Part shown: positions 1 to 13,346 of the stretch, piece after piece
Numbering within the stretch: position 1 is the stretch's first letter
Layout: each line of letters opens with the position of its first letter
Source of the DNA: Parapristionchus giblindavisi
Taxonomy: Eukaryota; Nematoda; Chromadorea; Rhabditida; Diplogasteridae
NCBI GenBank assembly: GCA_943737045.1
Contig: CALSFV010000114.1
Span: 1 to 64,000, forward strand
Length of the DNA stretch: 64,000 nt
Direction of reading: 5' to 3'
Program-made: the position numbers and the translations under genes
Notes under the pieces: generated by a model
Told to the model about the DNA's origin: nothing
Database searches by the model: none
The model's input: the letters and a program-made list of their open reading frames with translations, nothing else

Positions 1-2046
1 TGCATTTTTTTCTTAAAATCTTTATTATATACTAGTCTCTAAATTCTAATTACTCTAATCGATTACATACTAATATCCTACCTATATAGAATAACAGACT
101 AATCAAATACATATTTCGAAATTATCATCTATCTCGTATACATTATTGTGGTAATGATCTCGGAACACTACACTTCCACTATGATTAGACTCTTGACCAA
201 TTGAAATATCACCCCGAATGTCGCCATCTTCTTCATCTGTACTATTATCTAGGATGAATTGTCTCTCTCGAAAGACTCGAATGACGAATGACCGACGGAC
301 TCGTACTCGATTACGACCTGAAATTATAGCAAAGTGAATTATTGTATTCAAATAGTATCGATTAGTCCACGATCAATTCTTTATACCAATACGGCAACGG
401 TCCACACCAAAATATTAGGGCATATCCATACTTGAAGTGATACCGTAGTGAACGGGACACCGTACCTGGTTGATGGAATCGACGTAGACACCGCCGGACT
501 TGTACACTTACACGACCTGAAATTATAGTCTTAGTCATATTACGTATGATTTATTGCGAGATACATTACTCTAATTGATCGCAAAACCAATGAAAAACGA
601 TTCCAAGTTTATAGTATGTTCAGAGGAGGTTCCAACATAAGAAACAACGAGGTAAATGAGGTAGGAGGGAAGGGAGAATGTAAGGATTGTGATCATAATA
701 ACATCAGAGCAATAAATATTATGTTTTTACTACATTTTTATCAGGGAAATTGCTTTTTTTAGGAAGACTCATTGTTTAAAGCACTTATATTTGTATAAAG
801 TTATACAAATATAGCATTACTAGCTAGTACAATTTGTGATTTCGTCTAGAAAATACAAAAATACATCGTGCAAACCATACATTTTCGCCCCACCCACAAT
901 CTGTTGTTTTTGGCGAATTATAAACTGACCCGAAATTTGAACAAAACTGACCCGATCTACATCTCAAGTACTCAAAACTGACCCGGCATGGGGTGATTCT
1001 TACTATTCTCGATCTCCCGCACATTCCTAGATGGGTTTCGAGTCTCACAACTGACCGTATTGACAAAAGTGCTCACTCACAATGTGGGTGCTCGAAAATG
1101 TATGGTGCAAACTGTCACACATGAATTGATTGAAAATAGGGGAAACTTCTAAACTCTCCATACCTGACCGTAGGAAGTGTCTGCATGTTCGTCTCAACAG
1201 AGTTGGAGCCTAGGACTCATCCCTCATCCAAGCCGCATATCCTGACAATATATTATTTATCATATTATGGTTGATTGCGAGATAAATTACTCTAGTTATT
1301 CATCACACCGATACAGAATACATGACAAATTCTACGATTGCACCTAGGTTCGCTATTTTACTGTTATAGCGATGAAATTGCAAGTTGTTCAAAGGGAAAT
1401 TAATAAACAGTAAAAATCCGTGTGGACTTCCGCTTCTAGCTTCGGCTTCTCCTGTAACCCGCTATTCCGGGTAGCTTCGGCTATGCCTATAACCCGCTAT
1501 TCCGTAACCTTGATACTATGATGCATATCAGTGAAAAGAATGAATAGGTGTGAAATGAGAAAGGAAGGAAGAAAAGAGTCACCTATCCTACGTTCACTCA
1601 TCTTCTTTCACTGCGTGATGGGCCGCAACATGTCCCACTCGAGATTACATTCAATCTGAAACAAGGAAAAGCTAAAAACTAAACGATAAATCAAGAATTA
1701 AATGGGAAAAGAGGAAGCGACGCTGACTATGCCTAAGAATTGGCAACTTGCCAAATCATCATTCGGCAACTTCCGGGATTAATGGCCGGCCGCGTATATT
1801 GTGGCCCGCCACAAGTGCAGATAAATTATTTCGGAACAATTTATTCAGAATTAAACCAATGATTTACGTTAAACGGCAATATTTTGGTCTCTTTTCTTTT
1901 ACTACAGTAGATTCGAATGAGAAAAAAACATTGAAAAGAAAGAAATATCACGAAAATGCACTGTTCGCTCAAAAACTGGTTGATCGGCCTGATCCGTTCA
2001 GACTCATTCACACCGTTCATGATACAAAGATTTTTACATGTACGAT
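1..2046. other. AT-rich flank outside the satellite, no gene recognised
   Basis: This stretch precedes the first satellite monomer. Open frames on either strand stay under about 120 codons and show no domain I recognise; the one at 1748-2101 runs into the satellite, so its last part is repeat sequence. Visible structure is limited to a 35-bp tandem pair at 1437-1506, a diverged direct repeat of about 40 bp at roughly 290-329 and 488-528 (both ending CCTGAAATTATAG), a second diverged pair around 551-600 and 1271-1316 (GCGAGATAMATTACTCTA), and several AACTGACCCG-type motifs between 924 and 985. It looks like degenerate intergenic or old repeat DNA. Introns or short exons of a split gene cannot be excluded by eye. 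Confidence 0.6.
1437..1506. repeat. 35-bp tandem repeat, two copies
   Basis: Two adjacent units start with TAGCTTCGGCT at 1437 and 1472 and both end in AACCCGCTATTCCG. The units differ at a few positions. This is a GC-richer patch in an AT-rich flank. No function can be inferred. Confidence 0.7.
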
Positions 2047-3089
2047 ATTATTTCAAACCGAGTCTTTCGACAAGTATGAGGTCCTTCACGCATCATATTG
2101 ATTGATCAACAACGATGTAAAATCGACAAGGTAATATAGTGAATTATTGATTGACCGATACCGAATAAAGATGTTTACGTGTTGTTGTGATTTTAATCTT
2201 TGATCTTCTCTCAGTACTGTATCGTATTATGATACTGTGTTTCTGCTGAAGACGAATATAATGGATTTAATTATATAGTTATTATTTCAAACCGAGTCTT
2301 TCGACAAGTATGAGGTCCTTCACGCATCATATTGATTGATCAACAACGATGTAAAATCGACAAGGTAATACAGTGAATTATTGATTGACCGATACCGAAT
2401 AAAGATGTTTACATGTTGTTGTGATTTTAATCTTAGATCTTCTCTCAGTACTGTATCGTATTATGATACTGTGTTTCTGCTGAAGACGAATATAATGGAT
2501 TTAATTATATAGTTATTATTTCAAACCGAGTCTTTCGACAAGTATGAGGTCCTTCGCGCATCATATTGATTGATCAACAACGACGTAAACTCGGCAAGGT
2601 AATACAGTGAATTATTGATTGACCGATACCGAATAAAGATGTTTACGTGTTGTTGTGATTTTAATCTTTGATCTTCTCTCAGTACTGTATCGTATTATGA
2701 TACTGTATTTGTGCTGAAGATGAATATAATGGATTTAATTATATAGTTATTGTTTCAGACCGAGTCTTTCGACAAGTATGAGGTCCTTTACGCATCATAT
2801 TGAGTGATCAACAGCGATGTAAACTCGACAAAGTAATAGAGTGAATTATTGATTGACCGATACCGAATAAAGATGTTTACATGTTGTTGTGATTTTTAAT
2901 CTTTGATCTTCTCTCAGTACTGTATCGTATTATGATAGTGTATTTGTGCTGAAGACGAATATAATGGATTTAATTATATAGTTACTGTTTCAGACCGAGT
3001 CTTTCGAAAAGTATGAGGTCCTTCACGCATCATATTGATTGATCAACAACGATGTAAACTCGACAAGGTAATACAGTGAATTATAGATT
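2047..3089 (+). repeat. 234-bp satellite, plus orientation, left edge of the array
   Basis: Monomer starts (ATTRTTTCARACCGAG) fall at 2047, 2281, 2515 and 2749, an exact 234-bp period. Landmarks in each monomer are CGAGTCTTTCG, ATTGATTGATCAA, a CAGTACTGTATCG segment followed by an imperfect GTATC/GATAC inverted repeat, and GAAGACGAATATAATGG. Two monomer types occur here and throughout the window. One has TATTATTTCAAACC with TGTGTTTCTGCTG; the other has TACTGTTTCAGACC with TGTATTTGTGCTG. About 4.5 monomers are present before the array flips near 3089/3090. Confidence 0.95.
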
Positions 3090-6000
3090 AATTAAATCCA
3101 TTATATTCGTCTTCAGCAGAAAGACAGTATCATAATACGATACAGTACTGAGAGAAGATCAAAGATTAAAATCACAACAACACGTAAACATCTTTATTCG
3201 GTATCGGTCAATCAATAATTCACTGTATTACCTTGTCGATTTTACATTGTTGTTGATCAATCAATATGATGCGTGAAGGACCTCATACTTGTCGAAAGAC
3301 TCGCTTTTGAAATAATAACTACATAATTAAATCCATTATATTCGTCTTCAGCAGAAACACAGTATCATAATACGATACAGTACTGAGAGAAGATCAAAGA
3401 TTAAAATCACAACAACACGTAAAACATCTTTATTCCGTATCGATCAATCAATAATTCACTGTATTACCTTGTCGATTTTACATCGTTGTTGATCAATCAA
3501 TATGATGCGTGAAGGACCTATACTTGTCGAAAGACTCGGTTTGAAATAATAACTATATAATTAAATCCATTATATTCGTCTTCAGCAGAAACACAGTATC
3601 ATAATACGATACAGTACTGAGAGATCAAAGCTTAAAATCACAACAACACGTAAACATCTTTATTCGGTATCCGTCAATCAATAATTCACTGTATTACCTT
3701 GTCGAGTTTACATCGCTGTTGATCAATCAATATGATGCGTAAAGGACCTCATACTTGTCGAAAGACTCGGTCTGAAACAGTAACTATATAATTAAATCCA
3801 TTATATTCGTCTTCAGCACAAATACAGTATCATAATACGATACAGTACTGAGAGAAGATCAAAGATTAAAATCACAACAACACTTAAACATCTTTATTCG
3901 GTATCGGTCAATCAATAATTCACTGTATTACCTTGTCGAGTTTACATCGTTGTTGATCAATCAATATGATGCGTGAAGGACCTCATACTTGTCGAGAAGA
4001 CTCGGTTTGAAATAATAACTATATAATTAAATCCATTATATTCGTCTTCAGCAGAAACACAGTATCATAATACGATACAGTACTGAGAGAAGATCAAAGA
4101 TTGAAATCACAACAACACGTAAACATCTTTATTCGGTATCCGTCAATCAATAATTCACTGTATTACCTTGTCGAGTTTACATCGTTGTTGATCAATCAAT
4201 ATGATGCGTGAAGGACCTCATACTTTTCGAAAGACTCGGTCTGAAACAGTAACTATATAATTAAATCCATTAATTCGTCTTCAGCACAAATACAGTATCA
4301 TAAGACGATACAGTACTGAGAGAAGATCAAAGATTAAAATCACAACAACACGTAAACATCTTTATTCGGTATCGGTCAATCAATAATTCACTGTATTACC
4401 TTGTCGATTTTACATCGTTGTTGATCAATCAATGTGATGCGTGAAGGACCTCATACTTGTCGAAAGACTCGGTTTGAAATAATAACTATATAATTAAATC
4501 CATTATATTCGTCTTCAGCAGAAACACAGTATCATAATACGATACAGTACTGAGAGAAGATCAAAGATTAAAATCACAACAACACGTAAACATCTTTATT
4601 CGGTATCGGTCAATCAATAATTCACTGTATTACCTTGTCGATTTTACATCGTGTTGATCAATCCATATGATGCGTGAAGGACCTATACTTGTCGAAGACT
4701 CGGTTTGAAAGAATAACTATATAATTAAATCCATTATATTCGTCTTCAGCAGAAACACAGGTATCATAATACTATACAGTACTGAGAGAAGATCAAAGAT
4801 TAAAATCACAACAACACGTAAACATCTTTATTCGGTTATCCGTCAATCAATAATTCACTGTATTACCTTGTCGAGTTTACATCGTGTTGATCAATCAATA
4901 TGATGCGTGAAGGACCTCATACTTTTCGAAAGGACTCGGTCTGAAACAGTAACTATATAATTAAAATCCATTATATTCGTCTTCAGCACAAATACAGTAT
5001 CATAAGACGATACAGTACTGAGAGAAGATCAAAGATTAAAATCACAACAACACGTAAACATCTTTATTCGGTATCGGTCAATCAATAATTCACTGTATTA
5101 CCTTGTCGATTTTACATCGTTGTTGATCAATCAATGTGATGCGTGAAGGACCTCATACTTGTCGAAAGACTCGGTTTGAAATAATAACTATATAATTAAA
5201 TCCATTATATTCGTCTTCAGCAGAAACACAGTATCATAATACGATACAGTACTGAGAGAAGATCAAAGATTAAAATCACAAACAACACGTAAACATCTTT
5301 ATTCGGTATCGGTCAATCAATAATTCACTGTATTACCTTGTCGATTTTACATCGTTGTTGATCAATCCATATGATGCGTGAAGGACCTATACTTGTCGAA
5401 AAGACTCGGTTTGAAAGAATAACTATATAATTAAATCCATTATATTCGTCTTCAGCAGAAACACAGTATCATAATACTATACAGTACTGAGAGAAGATCA
5501 AAGATTAAAATCACAACAACACGTAAACATCTTTATTCGGTATCCGTCAATCAATAATTCACTGTATTACCTTGTCGAGTTTACATCGTTGTTGATCAAT
5601 CAATATGATGCGTGAAGGACCTCATACTTTTCGAAGACTCGGTCTGAAACAGTAACTATATAATTAAATCCATTATATTCGTCTTCAGCACAAACACAGT
5701 ATCATAATACGATACAGTACTGAGAGAAGATCAAAGATTAAAATCACAACAACACGTAAACATCTTTATTCGGTATCGGACAATCAATAATTCACTGTAT
5801 TACCTTGTCGATTTTACATCGTTGTTGATCAATCAATATGATGCGTGAAGGACCTCATACTTGTCGAAAGACTCGGTTTGAAATAATAACTATATAATTA
5901 AATCCATTATATTCGTCTTCAGCAGAAAGACAGTATCATAATACGATACAGTACTGAGAGAAGATCAAAGATTAAAATCACAACAACACGTAAACATCTT

Positions 6001-9000
6001 TATTCGGTATCGGTCAATCAATAATTCACTGTATTACCTTGTCGATTTTACATCGTTGTTAGATCAATCCATATGATGCGTGAAGGACCTATACTTGTCG
6101 AAAGACTCGGTTTGAAAGAATAACTAATATAATTAAATCCATTATATTCGTCTTCAGCAGAAACACAGTATCATAATACGATACAGTACTGAGAGAAGAT
6201 CAAAGATTAAAATCACAACAACACGTAAACATCTTTATTCGGTATCGGTCAATCAATAATTCACTGTATTACCTTGCCGAGTTTACATCGTTTGTTGATC
6301 AATCAATATGATGCGTGAAGGACCTCATACTTTTCGAAAGACTCGGTTTGAAATAATAACTATATAATTAAATCCATTATATTCGTCATTCCAACCAGAA
6401 AGACAGTATCATAATACGATACAGTACTGAGAGAAGATCAAAGATTAAAATCACAACAACACGTAAACATCTTTATTCGGTATCGGTCAATCAATAATTC
6501 ACCTGTATTACCTTGTCGATTTTACATCGTTGTTGATCAATCAATATGATGCGTGAAGGACCTATACTTGTCGAAAGACTCGGTTTGAAATAATAACTAT
6601 ATAATTAAATCCATTATATTCGTCTTCAGCAGAAACACAGTATCATAATACGATACAGTACTGAGAGATCAAAGCTTAAAATCACAACAACACGTAAACA
6701 TCTTTATTCGGTATCCGTCAATCAATAATTCACTGTATTACCTTGTCGAGTTTACATCGCTGTTGATCAATCAATATGATGCGTAAGGACCTCATACTTG
6801 TCGAAAGACTCGGTCTGAAACAGTAACTATATAATTAAATCCATTATATTCGTCTTCAGCACAAATACAGTATCATAATACGATACAGTACTGAGAGAAG
6901 ATCAAAGATTAAAATCACAACAACACGTAAACATCTTTATTCGGTATCGGACAATCAATAATTCACTGTATTACCTTGTCGATTTTACATCGTTGTTGAT
7001 CAATCAATATGATGCGTGAAGGACCTCATACTTGTCGAAAGACTCGGTTTGAAATAATAACTATATAATTAAATCCATTATATTCGTCTTCAGCAGAAAG
7101 ACAGTATCATAATACGATACAGTACTGAGAGAAGATCAAAGATTAAAATCACAACAACACGTAAACATCTTTATTCGGTATCGGTCAATCAATAATTCAC
7201 TGTATTACCTTGTCGATTTTACATCGTTGTTGATCAATCCATTATGCGTGAAGGACCTATACTTGTCGAAAGACTCGGTTTGAAAGAATAACTATATAAT
7301 TAAATCCATTATATTCGTCTTCAGCAGAAACACAGTATCATAATACGATACAGTACTGAGAGAAGATCAAAGATTAAAATCACAACAACACGTAAACATC
7401 TTTATTCGGTATCGGTCAATCAATTGATTCACTGTACTACCTTGTCGAGTTTACATCGTTGTTGATCAATCAATATGACGCGTGAAGGACCTCATACTTG
7501 TCGAAAGACTCGCTTTGAAATAATAACTACATAATTAAATCCATTATATTCGTCTTCAGCAGAAACACAGTATCATAATACGATACAGTACTGAGAGAAG
7601 ATCAAAGATTAAAATCACAACAACACGTAAACATCTTTATTCGGTATCGGTCAATCAATAATTCACTATATTACCTTGTCGAGTTTACATCGTTGTTGAT
7701 CAATCAATATGATGCGTGAAGGACCTCATACTTGTCGAAAAGACTCGGTTTGAAAATAATAACTATATAATTAAATCCATTATATTCGTCTTCAGCAGAA
7801 AGACAGTATCATAATACGATACAGTACTGAGAGAAGATCAAAGATTAAAATCACAACAACACGTAAACATCTTTATTCGGTATCGGTCAATCAATAATTC
7901 ACTGTATTACCTTGTCGAGTTTACATCGTTGTTGATCAATCAATATGATGCGTAAAGGACCTATACTTGTCGAAAGACTCGGTCTGAAACAATAACTATA
8001 TAATTAAATCCATTATATTCATCTTCAGTACAAATACAGTATCATACTACGATACAGTACTGAGAGAAGATCAAAGATTGAAATCACAACAACACGTAAA
8101 CATCTTTATTCGGTATCCGTCAATCAATAATTCACTCTATTACCTTGTCGAGTTTACATCGTTGTTGATCAATCAATGTGATGCGTGAAGGACCTCATAC
8201 TTGTCGAAAGACTCGGTTTGAAATAATAACTATATAATTAAATCCATTATATTCGTCTTCAGCAGAAACACAGTATCATAATACGATACAGTACTGAGAG
8301 GAAGATCCAAAGATTAAAATCACAACAACACGTAAACATCTTTATTCGGTATCGGTCAATCAATAATTCACTGTATTACCTTGTCGATTTTACATCGTTG
8401 TTGATCAATCCTATGATGCGTAAAGGACCTATACTTGTCGAAAGACTCGGTTTGAAAGAATAACTATATAATTAAATCCATTATTTTCGTCTTCAGCAGA
8501 AACACAGTATCATAATACGATACAGTACTGAGAGATCAAAGCTTAAAATCACAACAACACGTAAACATCTTTATTCGGTATCGGTCAATCAATAATTCAC
8601 TCTATTACTTGGTCGAGTTTACATCGCTGTTGATCAATCAATATGATGCGTAAAGGACCTCATACTTTTCGAAAGACTCGGTCTGAAACAGTAACTATAT
8701 AATTAAATCCATTATATTCGTCTTCAGCACAAATACAGTATCATAAGACGATACAGTACTGAGAGAAGATCAAAGATTAAAATCACAACAACACGTAAAC
8801 ATCTTTATTCGGTATCGGTCAATCATAATTCACTGTATTACCTTGTCGATTTTACATCGTTGTTGATCAATCAATGTGATGCGTGAAGGACCTCATACTT
8901 GTCGAAAGACTCGGTTTGAAATAATAACTATATAATTAAATCCATTATATTCGTCTTCAGCAGAAACACAGTATCATAATACGATACAGTACTGAGAGAA

Positions 9001-10304
9001 GATCAAAGATTAAAATCACAACAACACGTAAACATCTTTATTCGGTATCGGTCAATCAATAATTCACTGTATTACCTTGTCGATTTTACATCGTTGTTGA
9101 TCAATCCATATGATGCGTGAAGGACCTATACTTGTCGAAAGACTCGGTTTGAAAGAATTACTATATAATTAAATCCATTATATTCGTCTTCAGCAGAAAC
9201 ACAGTATCATAATACGATACAGTACTGAGAGATCAAAGCTTAAAATCACAACAACACGTAAACATCTTTATTCGGTATCGGTCAATCAATAATTCACTCT
9301 ATTACTTTGTCGAGTTTACATCGCTGTTGATCAATCAATTATGACCTTGTCGAGTTTACATCGTTGTTGATCAATCAATATGATGCGTGAAGGACCTCAT
9401 ACTTTTCGAAAGACTCGGTCTGAAACAGTAACTATATAATTAAATCCATTATATTCGTCTTCAGCACAAATACAGTTTCATAATACGATACAGTACTGAG
9501 AGAAGATCAAAGCTTAAAATCACAACAACACGTAAACATCTTTATTCGGTATCGGTCAATCAATAATTCACTGTATTACCTTGTCGATTTTACATCGTTG
9601 TTGATCAATCAATATGATGCGTGAAGGACCTCATACGTGTCGAAAGACTCGGTCTGAAACAGTAACTATATAATTAAATCCATTATATTCGTCTTCAGCA
9701 GAAACGCAGTATCATAATACGATACAGTACTGAGAGAAGATCATAGATTAAAATCACAACAACACGTAAACATCTTTATTCGGTATCCGTCAATCAATAA
9801 TTCACTGTATTACCTTGTCGATTTTACATCGTTGTTGATCAATCAATATGATGCGTGAAGGACCTCATACGTGTCGAAAGACTCGGTTTGAAATAATAAC
9901 TATATAATTAAATCCATTATATTCGTCTTCAGCACAAATACAGTATCATAATACGATACAGTACTGAGAGAAGATCAAAGATTAAAATCACAACAACACG
10001 TAAACATCTTTATTCGGTATCGGCCAATCAATAATTCACTGTATTACCTTGTAGATTTTACATCGTTGTTAATCAATCAATATGATGCGTGAAGGACCTC
10101 ATACTTGTCGAAAGACTCGGTTTGAAATAATAACTATTTAATTAAATCCATTATATTCGTCTTCAGCAGAAACACAGTATCATAATATGATACAGTACTG
10201 AGAGATTAAAGATTGAAATCACAACAACACGTAAACATCTTTATTCGGTATCGGTCAATCAATAATTCACTGTATTACCTTGTCGAGTTTACGTCGTTGT
10301 TGAT
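3090..10304 (-). repeat. 234-bp satellite, minus orientation, longest uninterrupted block
   Basis: About 31 monomers run as the reverse complement of the block at 2047-3089. The two monomer types alternate irregularly. Unlike later blocks, this one has many single-base insertions and deletions (for example an extra base near 4000, 4760, 4935, 6065, 6500 and 8300) and a local scramble near 6386-6397. At 9307-9379 there is a 40-bp internal tandem duplication. It ends where a LINE fragment is inserted at 10305. No ORF of interest is present. Confidence 0.95.
9307..9379. repeat. 40-bp tandem duplication inside a monomer
   Basis: The segment beginning TTGTCGAGTTTACATCG occurs at 9307 and again at 9347, so one monomer has a partial internal duplication. 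The copies differ by one base (CGCTG versus CGTTG), so the sequence came from two monomer variants and this is not simple slippage. Confidence 0.8.
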
Positions 10305-10926
10305 ATAATAATAATATTTATTTATGTGGTGACAGTGGCGGAAAACAAATACAAATAGGGTGAAATCTATAGTGCACATAAAATACTATGTCGCAACTGT
10401 GGCAACATAAGACAATAGAGTGATAGATTACAAATTGGACAGATTCAACGAAGATTTAACAGTTCTACTAAAAGATTTGGAATTAGGGCAAATAATACAA
10501 TTATTAGGCAACGAGTTCCATAAATTGACTGATCGATTGGAGATAAAATGGGAGAGAACGTTTGGATTTGCATTGGTGCTTACAGAGTTGGAAATTATTC
10601 TACGGGAGTTTCTTGAATTCCTAGACTGAAGGTAAAAGTTTGGGTCATCTAATTCAACTTGTTTATGGATGGCCTTATATGTGAAGCTCAAATCAATAAT
10701 GGTGCGGCGGTGCTCAAGGAGCTCTAAATTCAAATATGATAATCTATCAGTATAAGATACATACGGTAGTCTACATTTAGCAAAAATGCGACGGGAGAAG
10801 TCTCTCTGCACTTTCTCAATTAGAGATATTAGGGATTGCTCAATTGGAGACCATACTACAGATGCGTACTCTAATATGGGTCTAACGTACATAATAAACA
10901 TTCGACGTACATAATAAACATTCGAC
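10305..10926 (-). mobile_element. 5'-truncated LINE fragment (CR1/L2/Jockey-type), copy L1
   Basis: This holds only the 3' end of a non-LTR retrotransposon: the last 157 codons of ORF2 (10428-10901), a 3' UTR of about 100 bp and a TTA-rich tail (TAAATAAATATTATTATTAT on its own strand). The region lies beyond the catalytic reverse transcriptase core, so no YADD box is present. In this copy two one-base indels compensate each other (a deletion near 10598 and an insertion near 10556), giving a short segment in another frame, and one alanine is replaced by valine (PYVSY). The flanking satellite repeats ATCAAC on both sides, a plausible target-site duplication. The copy is inert. Confidence 0.9.
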
Positions 10927-12693
10927 GTTGATCAATCAATATGATGCGTGAAGGACCTCATACTTTTCGAAAGACTCGGTCTGAAACAGTAACTATATAA
11001 TTAAATCCATTATATTCGTCTTCAGCACAAATACAGTTTCATAATACGATACAGTACTGAGAGAAGATCAAAGATTAAAATCACAACAACACGTAAACAT
11101 CTTTATTCGGTATCGGTCAATCAATAATTCACTGTATTACCCTTGTAGATTTTACATCGTTGTTAATCAATCAATATGATGCGTGAAGGACCTCATACTT
11201 GTCGAAAGACTCGGTCTGAAACAATAACTATATAATTAAATCCATTATATTCGTCTTCAGCAGAAACACAGTATCATAATACGATACAGTACTGAGAGAT
11301 CAAAGATTGAAATCACAACAACACGTAAACATCTTTATTCGGTATCCGTCAATCAATAATTCACTGTATTACCTTGTCGAGTTTACATCGTTATTGATCA
11401 ATCAATATGATGCGTGAAGGACCTCATACTTTTCGAAAGACTCGGTCTGAAACAGTAACTATATAATTAAATCCATTATATTCGTCTTCAGCACAAATAC
11501 AGTTTCATAATACGATACAGTACTGAGAGAAGATCAAAGCTTAAAATCACAACAACACGTAAACATCTTTATTCGGTATCGGTCAATCAATAATTCACTG
11601 TATTACCTTGTCGATTTTACATCGTTGTTGATCAATCAATATGATGCGTGAAGGACCTCATACGTGTCGAAAGACTCGGTCTGAAACAGTAACTATATAA
11701 TTAAATCCATTATATTCGTCTTCAGCAGAAACGCAGTATCATAATACGATACAGTACTGAGAGAAGATCATAGATTAAAATCACAACAACACGTAAACAT
11801 CTTTATTCGGTATCCGTCAATCAATAATTCACTGTATTACCTTGTCGATTTTACATCGTTGTTGATCAATCAATATGATGCGTGAAGGACCTCATACTTG
11901 TCGAAAGACTCGGTTTGAAATAATAACTATATAATTAAATCCATTATATTCGTCTTCAGTAGAAACGCAGTATCATAATACGATACAGTACTGAGAGAAG
12001 ATCAAAGATTAAAATCACAACAACACGTAAACATCTTTATTCGGTATCGGTCAATCAATAATTCACTGTATTACCTTGTCGATTTTACATCGTTGTTGAT
12101 CAATCAATATGATGCGTGAAGGACCTCATACGTGTCGAAAGACTCGGTTTGAAATAATAACTATATAATTAAATCCATTATATTCGTCTTCAGCACAAAT
12201 ACAGTATCATAATACGATACAGTACTGAGAGAAGATCAAAGATTAAAATCACAACAACACGTAAACATCTTTATTCGGTATCGGTCAATCAATAATTCAC
12301 TGTATTACCTTGTAGATTTTACATCGTTGTTAATCAATCAATATGATGCGTGAAGGACCTCATACTTGTCGAAAGACTCGGTCTGAAACAATAACTATAT
12401 AATTAAATCCATTATATTCGTCTTCAGCAGAAACACAGTATCATAATACGATACAGTACTGAGAGATCAAAGATTGAAATCACAACAACACGTAAACATC
12501 TTTATTCGGTATCCGTCAATCAATAATTCACTGTATTACCTTGTCGAGTTTACATCGTTGTTGATCAATCAATATGATGCGTGAAGGACCTCATACTTTT
12601 CGAAAGACTCGGTCTGAAACTGTAACTATATAATTAAATCCATTATATTCGTCTTCAGCACAAATACAGTTTCATAATACGATACAGTACTGA
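10927..12693 (-). repeat. 234-bp satellite, minus orientation
   Basis: About 7.5 monomers lie between LINE copy L1 and the tRNA-like TIR element. A monomer variant reading CATACGTGTCGAAAG is found here (near 11663 and 12131). Its mirror form (ACACGTATGAGG) appears at the corresponding place of the right arm, near 42770 and 43240. The block length nearly equals that of 42213-43978. Confidence 0.95.
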
Positions 12694-12916
12694 CAAGGGA
12701 GCTCTGTGGTCTTGTCTTGGCAATATGAGAAGGCACTATCATGACTAGATTAAGTTCTCGATGGTGATTACGAATCTCTTTTTAGGGTTGCCTAGACGAC
12801 CTGAGTTTCGAGAAAATCGATATTGAATTTCCTATGGTCAATTCGAAAATTTTCGGGGGATAGTACACAAACATTTCCTATGAGTTGGTGAACTCATCTA
12901 TCAACCTCCGAAGCAA

Positions 12917-12992
12917 CGACCTGTGTAGTGTAGTGGATAAGGTGTCCGCGTTAGATTTTGACTGTCACTGGTTCGATCCCTCTTGCAACTTT
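12917..12992 (+). other. tRNA-like sequence in the left arm (pol III A- and B-box-like)
   Basis: TAGTGTAGTGGATAAGGTG at 12926-12944 resembles a tRNA D-arm/A box, and GGTTCGATCC at 12970-12979 matches the B-box consensus. The spacing fits a tRNA. The T-stem and anticodon stem do not pair well, so I read it as a tRNA-derived relic or SINE-like head and not as a working tRNA gene. Confidence 0.55.
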
Positions 12993-13275
12993 TCTTTTGC
13001 TGATTTTCTTTATGTCAAGATGAAACATCAAAAAACATTTTTTTTAAACATCAAGCAAAACATCAAAAAACATCGAGATCAAAGATCATTCTTTGTGTGT
13101 CCAAGATGTCGCTTTTCTTTTGATCATTTTGTTGTTAAAGAACGCGCACGCACACACACACACAAAGAATGATCTTTGATCTCGATATTTTTTGATGTTT
13201 TACTTGATGTTTTTAAAAAAAATGTTTTTTGATGTTTCATCTTGACATAAAGAAAATCAGCAAAAGAAAGGTTCT

Positions 13276-13346
13276 GCAAGAGGGATCGAACCAGTGACAG
13301 TCAAAATCTAACGCGGACACCTTATCCACTACACTACATAGATCGT
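13276..13346 (-). other. tRNA-like sequence in the right arm
   Basis: This is the inverted counterpart of the left-arm tRNA-like block, with the B box as GGATCGAACC at 13283-13292. Two divergent differences (ACATAGATCG versus ACACAGGTCG) show that the arms have been evolving separately. Confidence 0.55.

Noticed and set aside
103..351. 82-codon minus frame with an acidic stretch (STDEEDGDIRGDIS)
   Set aside because: It looks somewhat protein-like but is short, isolated and matches no family I know. Transcript evidence would be needed to support it as an exon.
1748..2101. 117-codon frame at the array edge
   Set aside because: Its last part lies in the satellite, and the rest has no domain or composition signal of a gene.
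2047..10304. CRISPR array
   Set aside because: The repeats are 234 bp, contiguous and without unique spacers, in a genome with LINEs and gypsy-like elements. This is a satellite.
10420..10629. A 69-codon frame antisense to every LINE fragment (starting MIDYKLDRFN)
   Set aside because: It mirrors the LINE ORF2 tail on the opposite strand in all copies and has no motif of its own. It is conserved only because the copies are recent duplicates.
12917..12992. Functional tRNA gene
   Set aside because: A and B boxes are recognisable but the T-stem and anticodon stem do not pair, so it is reported only as tRNA-like.
12885..13172. 95-codon frame in the 870-bp TIR element (also 41734-42021)
   Set aside because: It reads through the tRNA-like block and the CA-rich loop, ends in a low-complexity RTHTHK run, and has no transposase motif.
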